A stretch of DNA of 64,000 bases from an uncultured Flavobacteriales bacterium (GTDB taxonomy: Bacteria > Bacteroidota > Bacteroidia > Flavobacteriales_G > Salibacteraceae): NCBI GenBank assembly GCA_905479105.1, contig CAJQLE010000004.1, positions 186,001 to 250,000 on the forward strand, written 5' to 3'. The first letter of the stretch is position 1. Every line of letters starts with the position of its first letter. Below are positions 15,011-23,658 of this stretch, piece by piece. The notes beneath the pieces are model-generated. The model made no database searches. It was not told the DNA's origin and saw nothing but the letters and a program-made list of their open reading frames with translations. The translations under genes were made by a program, and so were the position numbers.

Positions 15011-15880
15011 TCAAACAACACCTTGAGTAGGAGGTAGCTTTTGATTAAGATTTTTAACAAAAGCATTAAAAATAACCCCGCTTATTACTAATCCAATTCC
15101 TGCTATACTAAGCCAGGGAAGTGTTTCTCCAAAGAAAATCAATCCTATTCCCATTGCATAGATAACACCGAAATACTTGAAAGGCATAATCCTACTGCTA
15201 TGATCCGCGTGAAGTGCTTTGGTCATATATACCTGAGCAATTTGGGTGAATACACCCATCACAAGTAAAAAGAGCCATTCCATTCCAACAGGTGTTTTCC
15301 ATCCTGCAGTGAGACATGCTATACCCATTATTGGAGTAGCAATTAATGGAAAGTATAAGACGACCGTAAGAGGGTGATCAGTTTGCCGACACTTCATTAT
15401 TGCATTATAAGCAATACCAGAAATAAAAGCTGAAACTACACCTATCGATAAGTATAAAAATGAAATACGTTCATCGAATCCTTTGATCATGAATATTCCA
15501 ACAAACGAAACGCCAAAAAGAATCCACTGAAGTCGCTTAACTCGTTCACCTTGAAGCTGTGTTGCAAGGAGCACAGTGAAAATAGGGGAGATGTATTGAA
15601 TCGTTGTGGCACTTGCCAAAGGCATGTGTTTTACAGTAATAAAGAATAAGAATAGAGCAGTCATTCCAGCAAAACCTCTTATAATGAGCCACTTTTTATT
15701 GTTTCCAAAGAATGGAATGTTAAGGTTTTTGATCCAAATCACGCAAATAGTCAATGAAATTATTGATCTAAAAAATACGATTTCATGCGTGGGAATATCC
15801 TCTAAGTACTTAACGCAAAAATTAACTACCGCGTAGGCTAGGGAAGAAAGTAGGATGTATGCTATACCTTTAAATTGCAA
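15011..15880 (-). CDS. EamA-family drug/metabolite transporter
   Basis: The 289-residue protein has about ten hydrophobic helices in two EamA halves. Typical segments are IAYILLSSLAYAVVNFCVKY at the start, FFRSIISLTICVIWI, MPLASATTIQYISPIFTVLLA closing the first half, and FKYFGVIYAMGIGLIFFGE near the end of the second. Members export metabolites or drugs across the inner membrane; the substrate cannot be inferred. The start is TTG at 15880, with a TAGATTCG sequence (one mismatch to the -7 consensus) about six bases upstream, which suggests a very short leader. It stands alone, converging on the adhesin gene with one base between stops. Confidence 0.85.
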   Translation of the reverse strand: MQFKGIAYILLSSLAYAVVNFCVKYLEDIPTHEIVFFRSIISLTICVIWIKNLNIPFFGNNKKWLIIRGFAGMTALFLFFITVKHMPLASATTIQYISPIFTVLLATQLQGERVKRLQWILFGVSFVGIFMIKGFDERISFLYLSIGVVSAFISGIAYNAIMKCRQTDHPLTVVLYFPLIATPIMGIACLTAGWKTPVGMEWLFLLVMGVFTQIAQVYMTKALHADHSSRIMPFKYFGVIYAMGIGLIFFGETLPWLSIAGIGLVISGVIFNAFVKNLNQKLPPTQGVV

Positions 15881-15958
15881 GATTGCGAATCTACCCCATT
15901 CTAACTTATCTTAAGTTTCATAGTCAAGTAAAAAACTGAATGAAATTATAAACTGTCA

Positions 15959-15987
15959 TTTGGTTTTGCATGAAGGCCTTAACCTTG
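15959..15987 (+). promoter_or_regulatory. Promoter candidate TTTG-N17-TAACCTTG
   Basis: TTTG at 15959-15962 and TAACCTTG at 15980-15987 (one mismatch to TAnnTTTG) are separated by 17 bases. The ATG at 15995 is seven bases after the -7 box, so the transcript would be nearly leaderless. Confidence 0.45.
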
Positions 15988-15994
15988 CATTTAT

Positions 15995-16846
15995 ATGGCA
16001 CAAACGAAGATTGCGTATCCTTTTTTTATTAAAGTAATCAGATTTCTTTTTCCAATTTTGGAAAGTATAGCACCTTCTGTTGCTGTTAAGTGGGCGGTGA
16101 AACTCTTTTTAACTCCTTTTCAGTTTGGATTTACACCAACTGAGAAACAGCATCTTGATAAATTCAAAATGCACGATGTCATTATCAGCAGGTTCAAAAT
16201 TAGAACCTATGAAATTGGTGAAGGACCGCTGATAATATGTGTTCATGGATGGGCAGGACGAGGAATGCAATTTTATAAAATGGCCATAGACCTTGCGGAT
16301 GCTGGCTATAAATTGTTGCTAATTGATGCACCTGCTCATGGAATGAGTGAAGGGAAAATGAGCAACTTGTTTGAATTTATTGAAGTCTTTAATGGCCTGA
16401 AAGAAAAACAAGATAATTTGGTGGCTGTAATTGGTCATTCTCTTGGTGCGGTATCTATTTCACTCGCGATTTCTGAGGGAAGCAAAGTGCCAGCGTTTAT
16501 AAGTCTAGGTGCACCTGTAGTTGCACAAGATATATTGGATGAATTTGCTAATAAGTTGAATTTGAACAAGACTACTATTCACGGAATGAGAGAAAAAGCA
16601 GTAACAACTTTTTCACGAACATTCGACAGTGTTGCCATGGAAACAACTTTTAAAGAGGTTGATTGCCCTGTTTTGGCTTTTCATGGTTCAAATGATTTCG
16701 ATGTGCCGGTATATCACTTGGATGTGTTAAAGAAAATAAAACCTAAAACTGAAATTCGCAGGATTGAAGGAATAGGTCACAGAAGAATACTTAAAGATGA
16801 AAGGGTCATCAAAGAAATCAAAAACTGGTTATTGACCTTAAAATAG
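15995..16846 (+). CDS. Alpha/beta hydrolase
   Basis: The 283-residue protein shows the oxyanion segment ICVHGWAGRGMQFYKMA near residue 77 and the nucleophile elbow VIGHSLGAVSISLAIS with Ser near residue 150. The acid region is VLAFHGSNDFDVPVYHLD, and the catalytic His is in IEGIGHRRILKD near residue 263. The N-terminus is hydrophobic enough to associate with the membrane. The substrate is unknown. It has its own promoter-like sequence, and its 3' end overlaps the convergent ArsC-like gene by nine bases. Confidence 0.88.
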   Translation: MAQTKIAYPFFIKVIRFLFPILESIAPSVAVKWAVKLFLTPFQFGFTPTEKQHLDKFKMHDVIISRFKIRTYEIGEGPLIICVHGWAGRGMQFYKMAIDLADAGYKLLLIDAPAHGMSEGKMSNLFEFIEVFNGLKEKQDNLVAVIGHSLGAVSISLAISEGSKVPAFISLGAPVVAQDILDEFANKLNLNKTTIHGMREKAVTTFSRTFDSVAMETTFKEVDCPVLAFHGSNDFDVPVYHLDVLKKIKPKTEIRRIEGIGHRRILKDERVIKEIKNWLLTLK

Positions 16847-17182
16847 CAGTTTGACATTTTCTGATGGACGGCCAATTATCGCTCTATTTCCTTTCAATAT
16901 GATAGGACGCTCTATAAGTTTAGGATATTTCACCATTGCTTTTATCCATTCACCTTCTGGTAAGTCTTGACCTTTAAAGTTGATTTTAAAGTCATCTTCT
17001 CCTTTACGAACAAGCTCAATTGCATCTATACCAAGCAGCCCTATGATTCTCTTTAATTCAACTTCTGAAGGAGGTTCTTTGAGATATTCTACAATTTCTA
17101 TATCATCCGTGTGCTCTTCAAGGATTGAAAGAGCTTCTCTGCTTTTTCTGCAGCGTGGATTATGATAAAAAGTGAAGCTCAT
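16838..17182 (-). CDS. ArsC/Spx-family thioredoxin-fold reductase
   Basis: The 114-residue protein begins SFTFYHNPRCRKSREALSIL, with the single active Cys of the ArsC family at about residue 11 (NPRCRKS). Further family marks are VEYLKEPPSEVELKRIIGLLG and YPKLIERPIILKGNRAIIGRP, which carries the conserved R-P and IIGRP end. E. coli ArsC reduces arsenate with glutaredoxin, but no other ars gene is nearby, so this may be a YfgD-like member with another substrate. It lies two bases from the T9SS gene at 17184-18611 and is downstream of it on the minus strand, so it may be cotranscribed. Confidence 0.85.
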   Translation of the reverse strand: MSFTFYHNPRCRKSREALSILEEHTDDIEIVEYLKEPPSEVELKRIIGLLGIDAIELVRKGEDDFKINFKGQDLPEGEWIKAMVKYPKLIERPIILKGNRAIIGRPSENVKLLF

Positions 17183-17183
17183 C

Positions 17184-18611
17184 TTATTGAATCAAAGTGA
17201 CGAAGCCACTTTTTTCGATGGTTATGTTTTTTCCGTTTTCAATAGCGTTGTATTCGCACGTCCAGGTATAAGTGCCAGATGGAGATGGTACGCCCCTATA
17301 ATTTCCATCCCAAAATTCCGTAGCATCCAGTGTTTCAAAAACTAAAGCTCCGCTTCTGTTGTAGATCGAAAGATTGTACTTAGAAATTTCACAGTCGCTT
17401 ACGGGGCCGAAAGTCTGATTTTTGGCTGAAGGCATGGGCCTGAATGCTGTTGGAAATCTTACAAAACACTCGCAATTTTCTACAATGACCGTATCCATCA
17501 GAACTCCACATTCGTAGTAAACTTGGACAATGTATTCGCCCGCTATCTGAATTTGTTTTAATGGATCAGAAGTTCCATCAGACCACTGGTAATATTTAGC
17601 GCCAGCAACCGTGGCGTTAAGGAAATCATCTTCACCTGCGCAAATCTCGAAGGGCGCTAAAATATTCAGTTCTGGTTTTTGAATCTCTTTAATTTTAATC
17701 TTTTGCTCTCCAGTACAATATTCATCAGTCACCGAAAGGGTGTAGACATCAGCTACCATCGTTGTTAAAATATTCGTTGAATCACCATTAGACCATTCAT
17801 AACTCCAACTTTCGTCACCAAAAGCTTCAACAGAAATTTTATCTCCTAGGCATAGAATGGTGTCTCTGATCAGTGAGGCTCTAGGTGCTTCCACCAAGTT
17901 AATTCTCAGTGAATCTACCACTGAGCACACTGAAATAGATGCCTTTACGTAGATCGTTTTACTTTGGTCAGCATACATAATGTGCACTGGGCTCGAAGAA
18001 CCATTGTACCATTTATACTGAGCAGCAGAGGATTGATGAGAAAGATCAAAAGTTAATTGGGTTGGCTCACAAATGAACGTGTCAGGTCCTAGGTTGAGTG
18101 AAGGGTAATCGTAAAATGTTACTCTTAGCTGATCAACATCTTCACAAACACCGTTTGATGCAGTAACAGCGTAAATACCAGATTGAGTTACATTAATGCT
18201 TTGAGAATTAGCACCATTGCTCCACGAATAAGAGAGAGATGATGATGTATTTGGTGATATGGTTATCGATTCGCCTTTACATGCCGAAATATCATTACCA
18301 AGTTCAAGGCCAACACTAGGGTAAACACCAACAAGTACGGTATCTCCTTCGCTGCAACTCCCATCCGAAACTTGTACCCAAAACATTCCAGCACTTCCTC
18401 CTGATAGAGAGATAGTGGGTGAGGTAGCTCCAGTATTCCATGCAAATGTTAAACCTGCTGGGTTAAGTCCTGTACTCAAAACTAAAGTATCACCAAGACA
18501 GTAGTTCAAAGAATTTGGAAGGTCGTATCCTGGAAAAGAACAATTCTGACCAAGGGACATAAATGATGACCCAAGGATAAGACTTAGGCTAAGTAAGAGA
18601 TTTTTCAACAC
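17184..18611 (-). CDS. Secreted Ig-like repeat protein with T9SS type B sorting domain
   Basis: The ORF opens at 18665, but a GTG at 18611 followed at once by TTG-AAA-AAT gives the standard signal peptide LKNLLLSLSLILGSSFMSLGQ, so I start there (475 aa). About four WSNG-type Ig-like modules follow (FAWNTGATSPTISLSG, SYSWSNGANSQSINVTQSG, YEWSNGDSTNIL, YYQWSDGTSDPLKQI). This is the same module style as the adhesin at 12031. The C-terminus is a CHU_C type B sorting domain (VRFPTAFRPMPSAKNQTFGP, IYNRSGALVFETLDATEFWD, PSPSGTYTWTCEY). It is expected at the cell surface, possibly as a companion of the larger adhesin. The ArsC-like gene follows closely. Confidence 0.85.
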   Translation of the reverse strand: MLKNLLLSLSLILGSSFMSLGQNCSFPGYDLPNSLNYCLGDTLVLSTGLNPAGLTFAWNTGATSPTISLSGGSAGMFWVQVSDGSCSEGDTVLVGVYPSVGLELGNDISACKGESITISPNTSSSLSYSWSNGANSQSINVTQSGIYAVTASNGVCEDVDQLRVTFYDYPSLNLGPDTFICEPTQLTFDLSHQSSAAQYKWYNGSSSPVHIMYADQSKTIYVKASISVCSVVDSLRINLVEAPRASLIRDTILCLGDKISVEAFGDESWSYEWSNGDSTNILTTMVADVYTLSVTDEYCTGEQKIKIKEIQKPELNILAPFEICAGEDDFLNATVAGAKYYQWSDGTSDPLKQIQIAGEYIVQVYYECGVLMDTVIVENCECFVRFPTAFRPMPSAKNQTFGPVSDCEISKYNLSIYNRSGALVFETLDATEFWDGNYRGVPSPSGTYTWTCEYNAIENGKNITIEKSGFVTLIQ

Positions 18612-18760
18612 GTAGTTCAATTCTTGAAATGATGAAACGAAAATACACCCATTAGACGTGGCCATATATGGTGGTTGTCTATTCTAATCCACAATTATTT
18701 TAACAGTTAATTTGAGTCGTTCAACACGTCAATCAAAGCGATTAATGCGTTCTTTGAGCC

Positions 18761-20539
18761 GTGGAACAATCAGAATTTTATAATGCAAAGCTGAAATCGG
18801 AAAAGTCGATTCATGATGGATTGAAGAAAAGTGATCGTATTTTCTCAATGATTAGACTTCTGGTAGGTGCGTCTATGCTGATCAGTTTATATTTTTCATT
18901 GCTTCAACGAAGTGTCGTTTTTGGGATGATAGTTCTGATTGTAACCGTTGGATTTATTGCTGCAGTTGTGCTTCATAATCGCTTACGGAAAAAGCTTTTG
19001 CATCAATCTCGAATGTTGGATGTTATCAATGAAGAACTGCTTTATCTAAATGGTGATCTAAGTGGATTTGAAGATGGCGGAAACTTTAAAGACCCAGAAC
19101 ATCTTTATACTGAAGACTTAGATGTGTTTGGGAAAGGGTCTTTGTACCAGCGGATAGCAAGGGTTTTTTCTGCCAAAGCGAAGAAAAGGCTAGCCAATAG
19201 ATTAAAAGATAATGGAGCTCAAATTGACCTTGATCACCAAGCTACCGTCAAAGAATTAAGTGCTATGGCTGAATGGAGAATTCAGTATAGGGCGCTTGCG
19301 CATGGATTGGTTACCGATGATTTGTATAGCAGAATAAGGAATTGGATAGATTTTAAGTCTTCCAAAAGTTTGATTCTCAATCCAATCATTTCATGGGGTT
19401 TGAGCACATTATTCCCGATTGCAGTTGGGTTTATTTTAATCACAGGTAGATTCGATATGATTGACTGGTTATTGATTCCTTTTGGCCTGAATTTGTATTT
19501 GTTTTCAAGGCAGTTGAAGTCTTTGAGAAAGGATCAGGGTTTCATCGATAAAATTTCTGGTGATTTAGATTCTCATAAAGAATTATTGGAATTGATTCTG
19601 GCTCAAAAATGGTCTTCGAAAACCCTCAATGAGCTTCAGTTTGGATTGAAGCAAAATGGACAAGATGCTACTGAAATTCTTCGGAAACTCTCCAAAATTG
19701 CAAGTCGTCTTGATTCTTTGAATAATATGTTCGGAGCTTCTGTCTTCAATGGAATGTTTCTTTATCATTTACATGTCTACAGGTCGCTTCTTGATTGGAA
19801 AAAAGAACACGGAATTGCTTTGTTAGCATGGTTAGATGTTCAGGCCGAGATGGAGGTTTGGGTAGGTTTGGCATCTTTCGCCTTTAATAATCCTGACTTT
19901 GTTTATCCAGAGCCGTCTGATACTCCAGAATTGTCTGCAAAGCAGATCGGTCATCCATTTATAAATAAGAACAATCGAATTACCAATGACCTGACATTTG
20001 ATGGATTTAAATTGGTAATCTTGACAGGGTCAAATATGGCTGGGAAAAGCACTTTTCTGAGATCCTTGGGCATTAATATTATCCTGTCTAAACTTGGTCT
20101 CCCAGTTTGTGCGAAGGCAATGAGGCTCCCTCAAATGAAGCTTATGACCAGCATGAAGCCTCAGGATTCACTGAATGATAATCAGTCTTATTTTCAGGCT
20201 GAAATAGAACGGTTAAAAGTCTTAGTTGATGACTTAGATAAAGGGATGCTTTCCTTTATTTTATTGGATGAAATCCTCCGAGGAACCAATTCTGAAGATA
20301 AGCGAAATGGAACGATTGGATTTTTAGAAAAGATTAATCCGAAGCATTTGATGGGGCTTATCGCAACGCACGATATTGAAATCGCTGAGTTAACGTCTAA
20401 AAGTCCAACGATATACTCCAATAAGTATTTTGAATCGTATCAAAAGGATGGAGATCTTGTCTTTGACTATATTTTAAGGGATGGAGTTTGCCATACACCA
20501 AACGCCACCCAGCTGATGAAGATGAAGGGGATTATCTAG
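18761..20539 (+). CDS. Membrane-anchored MutS-family ATPase
   Basis: The 592-residue protein carries a MutS-type ABC ATPase at its C-terminus: Walker A LTGSNMAGKSTFLRSLG near residue 428, and Walker B FILLDEILRGTNSEDK near residue 503. An LIATHDIEIAELTSK switch histidine follows. The N-terminal mismatch-recognition domain of MutS is absent. Instead there are two hydrophobic pairs (about residues 28-70 and 212-248) and a lever-like helical region. Proteins of this architecture are usually annotated as DNA mismatch repair protein MutS in Bacteroidota, but mismatch repair is doubtful without domain I and with membrane anchors. The start is GTG. No gene is close upstream, and the cytochrome operon follows after 57 bases with its own promoter box. 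Confidence 0.88.
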   Translation: MEQSEFYNAKLKSEKSIHDGLKKSDRIFSMIRLLVGASMLISLYFSLLQRSVVFGMIVLIVTVGFIAAVVLHNRLRKKLLHQSRMLDVINEELLYLNGDLSGFEDGGNFKDPEHLYTEDLDVFGKGSLYQRIARVFSAKAKKRLANRLKDNGAQIDLDHQATVKELSAMAEWRIQYRALAHGLVTDDLYSRIRNWIDFKSSKSLILNPIISWGLSTLFPIAVGFILITGRFDMIDWLLIPFGLNLYLFSRQLKSLRKDQGFIDKISGDLDSHKELLELILAQKWSSKTLNELQFGLKQNGQDATEILRKLSKIASRLDSLNNMFGASVFNGMFLYHLHVYRSLLDWKKEHGIALLAWLDVQAEMEVWVGLASFAFNNPDFVYPEPSDTPELSAKQIGHPFINKNNRITNDLTFDGFKLVILTGSNMAGKSTFLRSLGINIILSKLGLPVCAKAMRLPQMKLMTSMKPQDSLNDNQSYFQAEIERLKVLVDDLDKGMLSFILLDEILRGTNSEDKRNGTIGFLEKINPKHLMGLIATHDIEIAELTSKSPTIYSNKYFESYQKDGDLVFDYILRDGVCHTPNATQLMKMKGII

Positions 20540-20566
20540 TAATTAGATTCATGTCCTTGGATAGAT

Positions 20567-20574
20567 TATATTTG
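20567..20574 (+). promoter_or_regulatory. Candidate -7 promoter box for the cytochrome-YceI operon
   Basis: TATATTTG matches TAnnTTTG exactly and ends 22 bases before the ATG at 20597. The -33 TTG is not at the 17-base spacing, so strength is uncertain. Confidence 0.4.
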
Positions 20575-20596
20575 ATTTCTGACTAACCTTGTGTGC

Positions 20597-21370
20597 ATGA
20601 ACTTATTAATTAGAAAGCTTTTAGTTCTCCTACTTGCAGTATGTGCAATCGCTTCGTGCAAACACGATCCATATGAGGCTAAACAGATTCCTTTGGCAAT
20701 GCCTTTGAATGATTGTGACCCGGATTCTATCTATTTTCAAAAAGATGTTTTGCCAATAATCATGGCAAATTGTGTCTCTGGTTGTCATGATGAAGTAAAT
20801 GCGAGTGATGGAGTAGTTTTAACATCCTACAATAGAATTATAAGCACGGCAGACGTTAAGTCAGGTAATGCATCGAATAGTAAATTATATGAAGTTTTGA
20901 TTGAGTCAGATGCAGATGACAGAATGCCTCCGTCACCGAATGCTGCATTGAGTGCTGAGAATATTGAGATCATCAGAAAATGGATAGAGCAAGGTGCACT
21001 CAACAATGCCTGCAAGGTTGAGACTATTCCTATTGATACACTGCCGACAGATACGATCCCAACAGACACAACCACCAATGATACAACCACTGCTGGTTGC
21101 AATCCAATTAATGTTTCCTTTGCGAATGATGTCACTCCTATTTTCAGCTCTTATGGTTGCGCAGGTTGTCATTCTATTGCTAGCAGCGGAGGTGGAGTAA
21201 CTTTAGAAACTTATACCGGTACTAAGATTGTTGCTGATAATGGAAGGCTGATGGGGGCGATTAATCATGCTACTGGTTTTTCTGCTATGCCTCAAGGTGC
21301 AGCGAAAATGGATTCTTGTGATATTGCAACCATTCAAATTTGGATTAACGAAGGAACTTTAGATAATTAA
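20597..21370 (+). CDS. Di-domain cytochrome c-like lipoprotein
   Basis: The ORF begins with GTG at 20591, but the ATG at 20597 starts a clean lipoprotein signal, MNLLIRKLLVLLLAVCAIASC. The 257-residue protein has two heme-binding-like modules. The first has an unusual CX3CH motif (ANCVSGCHDE) and the second a standard CX2CH motif (GCAGCHS). A Thr/Asp repeat linker (IDTLPTDTIPTDTTTNDT) joins them. Each module contains a distal Met-containing stretch that could give the sixth heme ligand (DRMPPSPN; SAMPQGAAKM). It is predicted to sit lipid-anchored in the periplasm or on the outer membrane and to move electrons. It is the first gene of a five-gene operon and overlaps the next gene by one base. 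Confidence 0.82.
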   Translation: MNLLIRKLLVLLLAVCAIASCKHDPYEAKQIPLAMPLNDCDPDSIYFQKDVLPIIMANCVSGCHDEVNASDGVVLTSYNRIISTADVKSGNASNSKLYEVLIESDADDRMPPSPNAALSAENIEIIRKWIEQGALNNACKVETIPIDTLPTDTIPTDTTTNDTTTAGCNPINVSFANDVTPIFSSYGCAGCHSIASSGGGVTLETYTGTKIVADNGRLMGAINHATGFSAMPQGAAKMDSCDIATIQIWINEGTLDN

Positions 21371-21762
21371 TGAAAAGAATTACATCTGCAACCGTACTGT
21401 TTGTCTCACTTATAGCTGTTACACTTTTTTCCGAAGGTTGTTACTATGATAACGCCAAAGATTTGTATCCAATGGATACCATTTATGTGAATGACTCACT
21501 CATAGATTCAACCACCACATATGTTTACGCGGATATTGAATCAATCATTTCATCTAATTGTGCCACTTCAGGATGCCATGCTGCTGGAAATGGCGCTGGA
21601 AGACAGCCGCTGTCTACATATAATGAAGTAAAATCAGCTATTGAGAGCTTTACACTTAAAAATAGAGTTGAAAGCGGAACAATGCCCAAAGGTTTTAGTC
21701 TGTCCAATACCGATAAGACAGCCTTAATTAATTGGATTAATCAGGGCTATCCAGAAAATTAA
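21370..21762 (+). CDS. Cytochrome c-like lipoprotein with CX4CH motif
   Basis: The 130-residue product has a lipoprotein signal peptide (MKRITSATVLFVSLIAVTLF then SEGC). It has one heme-type site, written CATSGCHAAG, which is CX4CH rather than CX2CH. Variant CX3-4CH sites occur in the planctomycete-type cytochrome c families, and a methionine in GTMPKGFSLS may be the distal ligand. Another WINQG ending, also seen at the end of the upstream protein (WINEGTLDN), shows that the two are related by duplication. Its ATG overlaps the upstream stop by one base (TAATG), so translation is coupled. Confidence 0.78.
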   Translation: MKRITSATVLFVSLIAVTLFSEGCYYDNAKDLYPMDTIYVNDSLIDSTTTYVYADIESIISSNCATSGCHAAGNGAGRQPLSTYNEVKSAIESFTLKNRVESGTMPKGFSLSNTDKTALINWINQGYPEN

Positions 21763-21772
21763 TACAATCAAA

Positions 21773-22186
21773 ATGAAAGGATTTTTAAAAACACTAATTA
21801 TTGCCCTTCCTCTGGCATTGTTGTCATGCGGGCATGCTGAAACAGCTGATGAAGAGGCTGCTTTTGTAGTTTCAGGAGATGAAATTGTACAGTCCTTTCT
21901 AGACAACGAGCAAGAATCAGGTGCGAAGTATATCGATCAAATTATACAAGTTACAGGTCCAATTATGGAATTGTCTAAGGAGAATGGTCAAGTCACCTCG
22001 GTTATGATATCATCAGATGAATACAATATTGTCAGCTGCACATTTCAAAACCCAGTGGATTTAGATGAAATTTCTGGAGATCAGATCACCGTTAAAGGTG
22101 TTTGTTCTGGTTTTTTAGGGGATGCTTCATCCATGATTCCAGGCGGAACTGTAGAGCTTAAAAGATCTTCATTAGTCATTCAATAA
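21773..22186 (+). CDS. OB-fold lipoprotein (tRNA_anti-like)
   Basis: The 137-residue protein begins with a lipoprotein signal ending LLSCGHAE. A module that resembles the OB-fold tRNA_anti-like family follows (GDEIVQSFLDNEQESGAKYI, then IIQVTGPIMELSKENGQVTS, ISGDQITVKGVCSGFLGD). Such periplasmic OB-folds are thought to bind small ligands or proteins rather than RNA, because the protein is exported. It is the third gene of the operon, ten bases after the second and eight before YceI. The exact family is uncertain. Confidence 0.65.
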   Translation: MKGFLKTLIIALPLALLSCGHAETADEEAAFVVSGDEIVQSFLDNEQESGAKYIDQIIQVTGPIMELSKENGQVTSVMISSDEYNIVSCTFQNPVDLDEISGDQITVKGVCSGFLGDASSMIPGGTVELKRSSLVIQ

Positions 22187-22194
22187 ATTCAACC

Positions 22195-22752
22195 ATGAAA
22201 AAAATAATTTTAACTCTTGTCCTTATTCAGACTCTAGGACAGGTTTCATTTGCTCAAGATCGATATTTCACAAGAGAAGGAAGTGTTAGCTTCTTTTCAG
22301 CTACTCCAATTGAGAATATTGAGGCTAATAATGAAAAGCTTCAAAGTGTCGTTGATGTCTCCACCGGTGCATTTGAGTTTGCAGCTTTGATTAAGTCGTT
22401 TGAGTTTGATAAGGCTTTGATGGAAGAGCATTTCAATGAAAATTATATGGAGTCGAATACTCATCCAAAAGCCAATTTTCGCGGAAATATTGAGAATATA
22501 GCTGATTTAAAGGCAAAAAATTATCCAGCCGATGCAACAGCAGTTGCGAAGGGAAAGATGACCATTCATGGTGTTGAGAAGGATGTTGAAATCCCAGCAC
22601 AATTGCTAAAAGATGCAGATGGCATCAAGGTCGTTTGTAAGTTCAATGTGAACCCAGAAGATTATAAAATCGCTATTCCTAATGCGGTTAGAGATAAAAT
22701 TGCCAAGGATATTGAAGTGAACGTAGAAGCACTTCTTAAATCTATGAAATAA
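22195..22752 (+). CDS. YceI-family periplasmic lipocalin-like protein
   Basis: The 185-residue protein has a signal peptide ending FAQ (VLIQTLGQVSFAQDRYFTR). It shows the YceI hallmarks: GSVSFFSATPIENIEANNEK at the start, FEFAALIKSFEFDKALMEEHFNENYMES, SNTHPKANFRGNIENI, and KMTIHGVEKDVEIPAQL. YceI proteins form a lipocalin-like barrel that binds isoprenoid chains such as polyprenyl or quinone tails. Next to cytochrome-like lipoproteins this suggests a quinone or lipid-soluble electron carrier, which is inference. It is followed after six bases by the DUF5777 gene. Confidence 0.93.
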   Translation: MKKIILTLVLIQTLGQVSFAQDRYFTREGSVSFFSATPIENIEANNEKLQSVVDVSTGAFEFAALIKSFEFDKALMEEHFNENYMESNTHPKANFRGNIENIADLKAKNYPADATAVAKGKMTIHGVEKDVEIPAQLLKDADGIKVVCKFNVNPEDYKIAIPNAVRDKIAKDIEVNVEALLKSMK

Positions 22753-22758
22753 CAACCT

Positions 22759-23649
22759 ATGACATTTCATAACCTACTATTTTCCTGTGTTTTGATGGCA
22801 AGTTCATTGGTTTTAAATGCTCAAGAAAGTATGCTGGATTTGCTTTCGGATGATGAGCCCACAGTGGATTATGCTACTGCTGGTTTTAAGACCACTAGAA
22901 TTATTAATGGACATTCCTTTGAAATGAATTCGGAGGGTGTACTTGATTTTAAAATCTCTCACCGTTTTGGCCGCTTGAATGGTGGAGCTTATGAGCTTTT
23001 TGGTTTGGATGCTGCTTCCATTAGAATTGGCTTGGATTATGGCGTAACTCCTTGGTTAAATGTTGGAGTAGGCAGAAGCAGTGTAGGTAAAGTGTATGAT
23101 GGTTTTGTTAAGATGAAATTCTTGCGTCAGCAAACTGGAAAGAGAAACATCCCAATATCAATGCTTTGGGTTTCTGATATGGCCGTGAGTTCTCTCAAAA
23201 ATACTAACTCAGAAATAGAGCCTTACCTCAATTCTCATAGACTGTTTTACACGCATCAATTGATTGTTGGTCGTAAGTTCACTGATGGAATATCCGTTCA
23301 GTTTATGCCTTCGATAGTGCATAGAAATTTCGTTATGACCAGAGCAGAGTCTAACGATGTTCTTGTTCTTGGAGTAGGAGGTCGCATGAAGCTTTCTAAG
23401 CGCCTTGCGCTAAATGTGGAATACTATTACACTTTGCCAAATCAGCTTGATCCAAGGTATACCAATTCATTGTCAATAGGTTTTGATATTGAAACTGGAG
23501 GACACGTTTTTCAATTGCATTTTACGAATTCAACTGGAATGGTTGAAAATGCATTTATGACGGAAACAACGGGCGATTGGCTCAAAGGTGATATTCACTT
23601 TGGCTTTAATGTCAGCCGAGTATTCACACTTTATCGTCCCAAAGGTTAA
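22759..23649 (+). CDS. DUF5777 outer-membrane beta-barrel-type protein
   Basis: The 296-residue protein has a signal peptide ending LVLNAQ. A barrel-like pattern follows that matches DUF5777 (TAGFKTTRIINGHSFEMNSEGVLDFKISHRFG, ASIRIGLDYGVTPWLNVGVGRS, LWVSDMAVSS, HRLFYTHQLIVGRKFTDG). It ends with FGFNVSRVFTLYR, an aromatic-rich end typical of outer-membrane proteins. This family often stands beside YceI and cytochrome-like genes in Bacteroidota, as here, where it is the fifth gene of the operon. Function is unknown. It converges on the sortilin-like gene with nine bases between stops. Confidence 0.85.
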   Translation: MTFHNLLFSCVLMASSLVLNAQESMLDLLSDDEPTVDYATAGFKTTRIINGHSFEMNSEGVLDFKISHRFGRLNGGAYELFGLDAASIRIGLDYGVTPWLNVGVGRSSVGKVYDGFVKMKFLRQQTGKRNIPISMLWVSDMAVSSLKNTNSEIEPYLNSHRLFYTHQLIVGRKFTDGISVQFMPSIVHRNFVMTRAESNDVLVLGVGGRMKLSKRLALNVEYYYTLPNQLDPRYTNSLSIGFDIETGGHVFQLHFTNSTGMVENAFMTETTGDWLKGDIHFGFNVSRVFTLYRPKG

Positions 23650-23658
23650 TTGCAATTA

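Noticed and set aside
16838-17182. Arsenic resistance operon
   Set aside because: Only one ArsC/Spx-fold protein is present, with no arsR, arsB or acr3 gene nearby.
20827-21172. Two minus-strand ORFs with hydrophobic runs
   Set aside because: They are shadows of the Thr/Asp repeat linker of the cytochrome-like lipoprotein, whose complement encodes Val, Ile and Ser runs.
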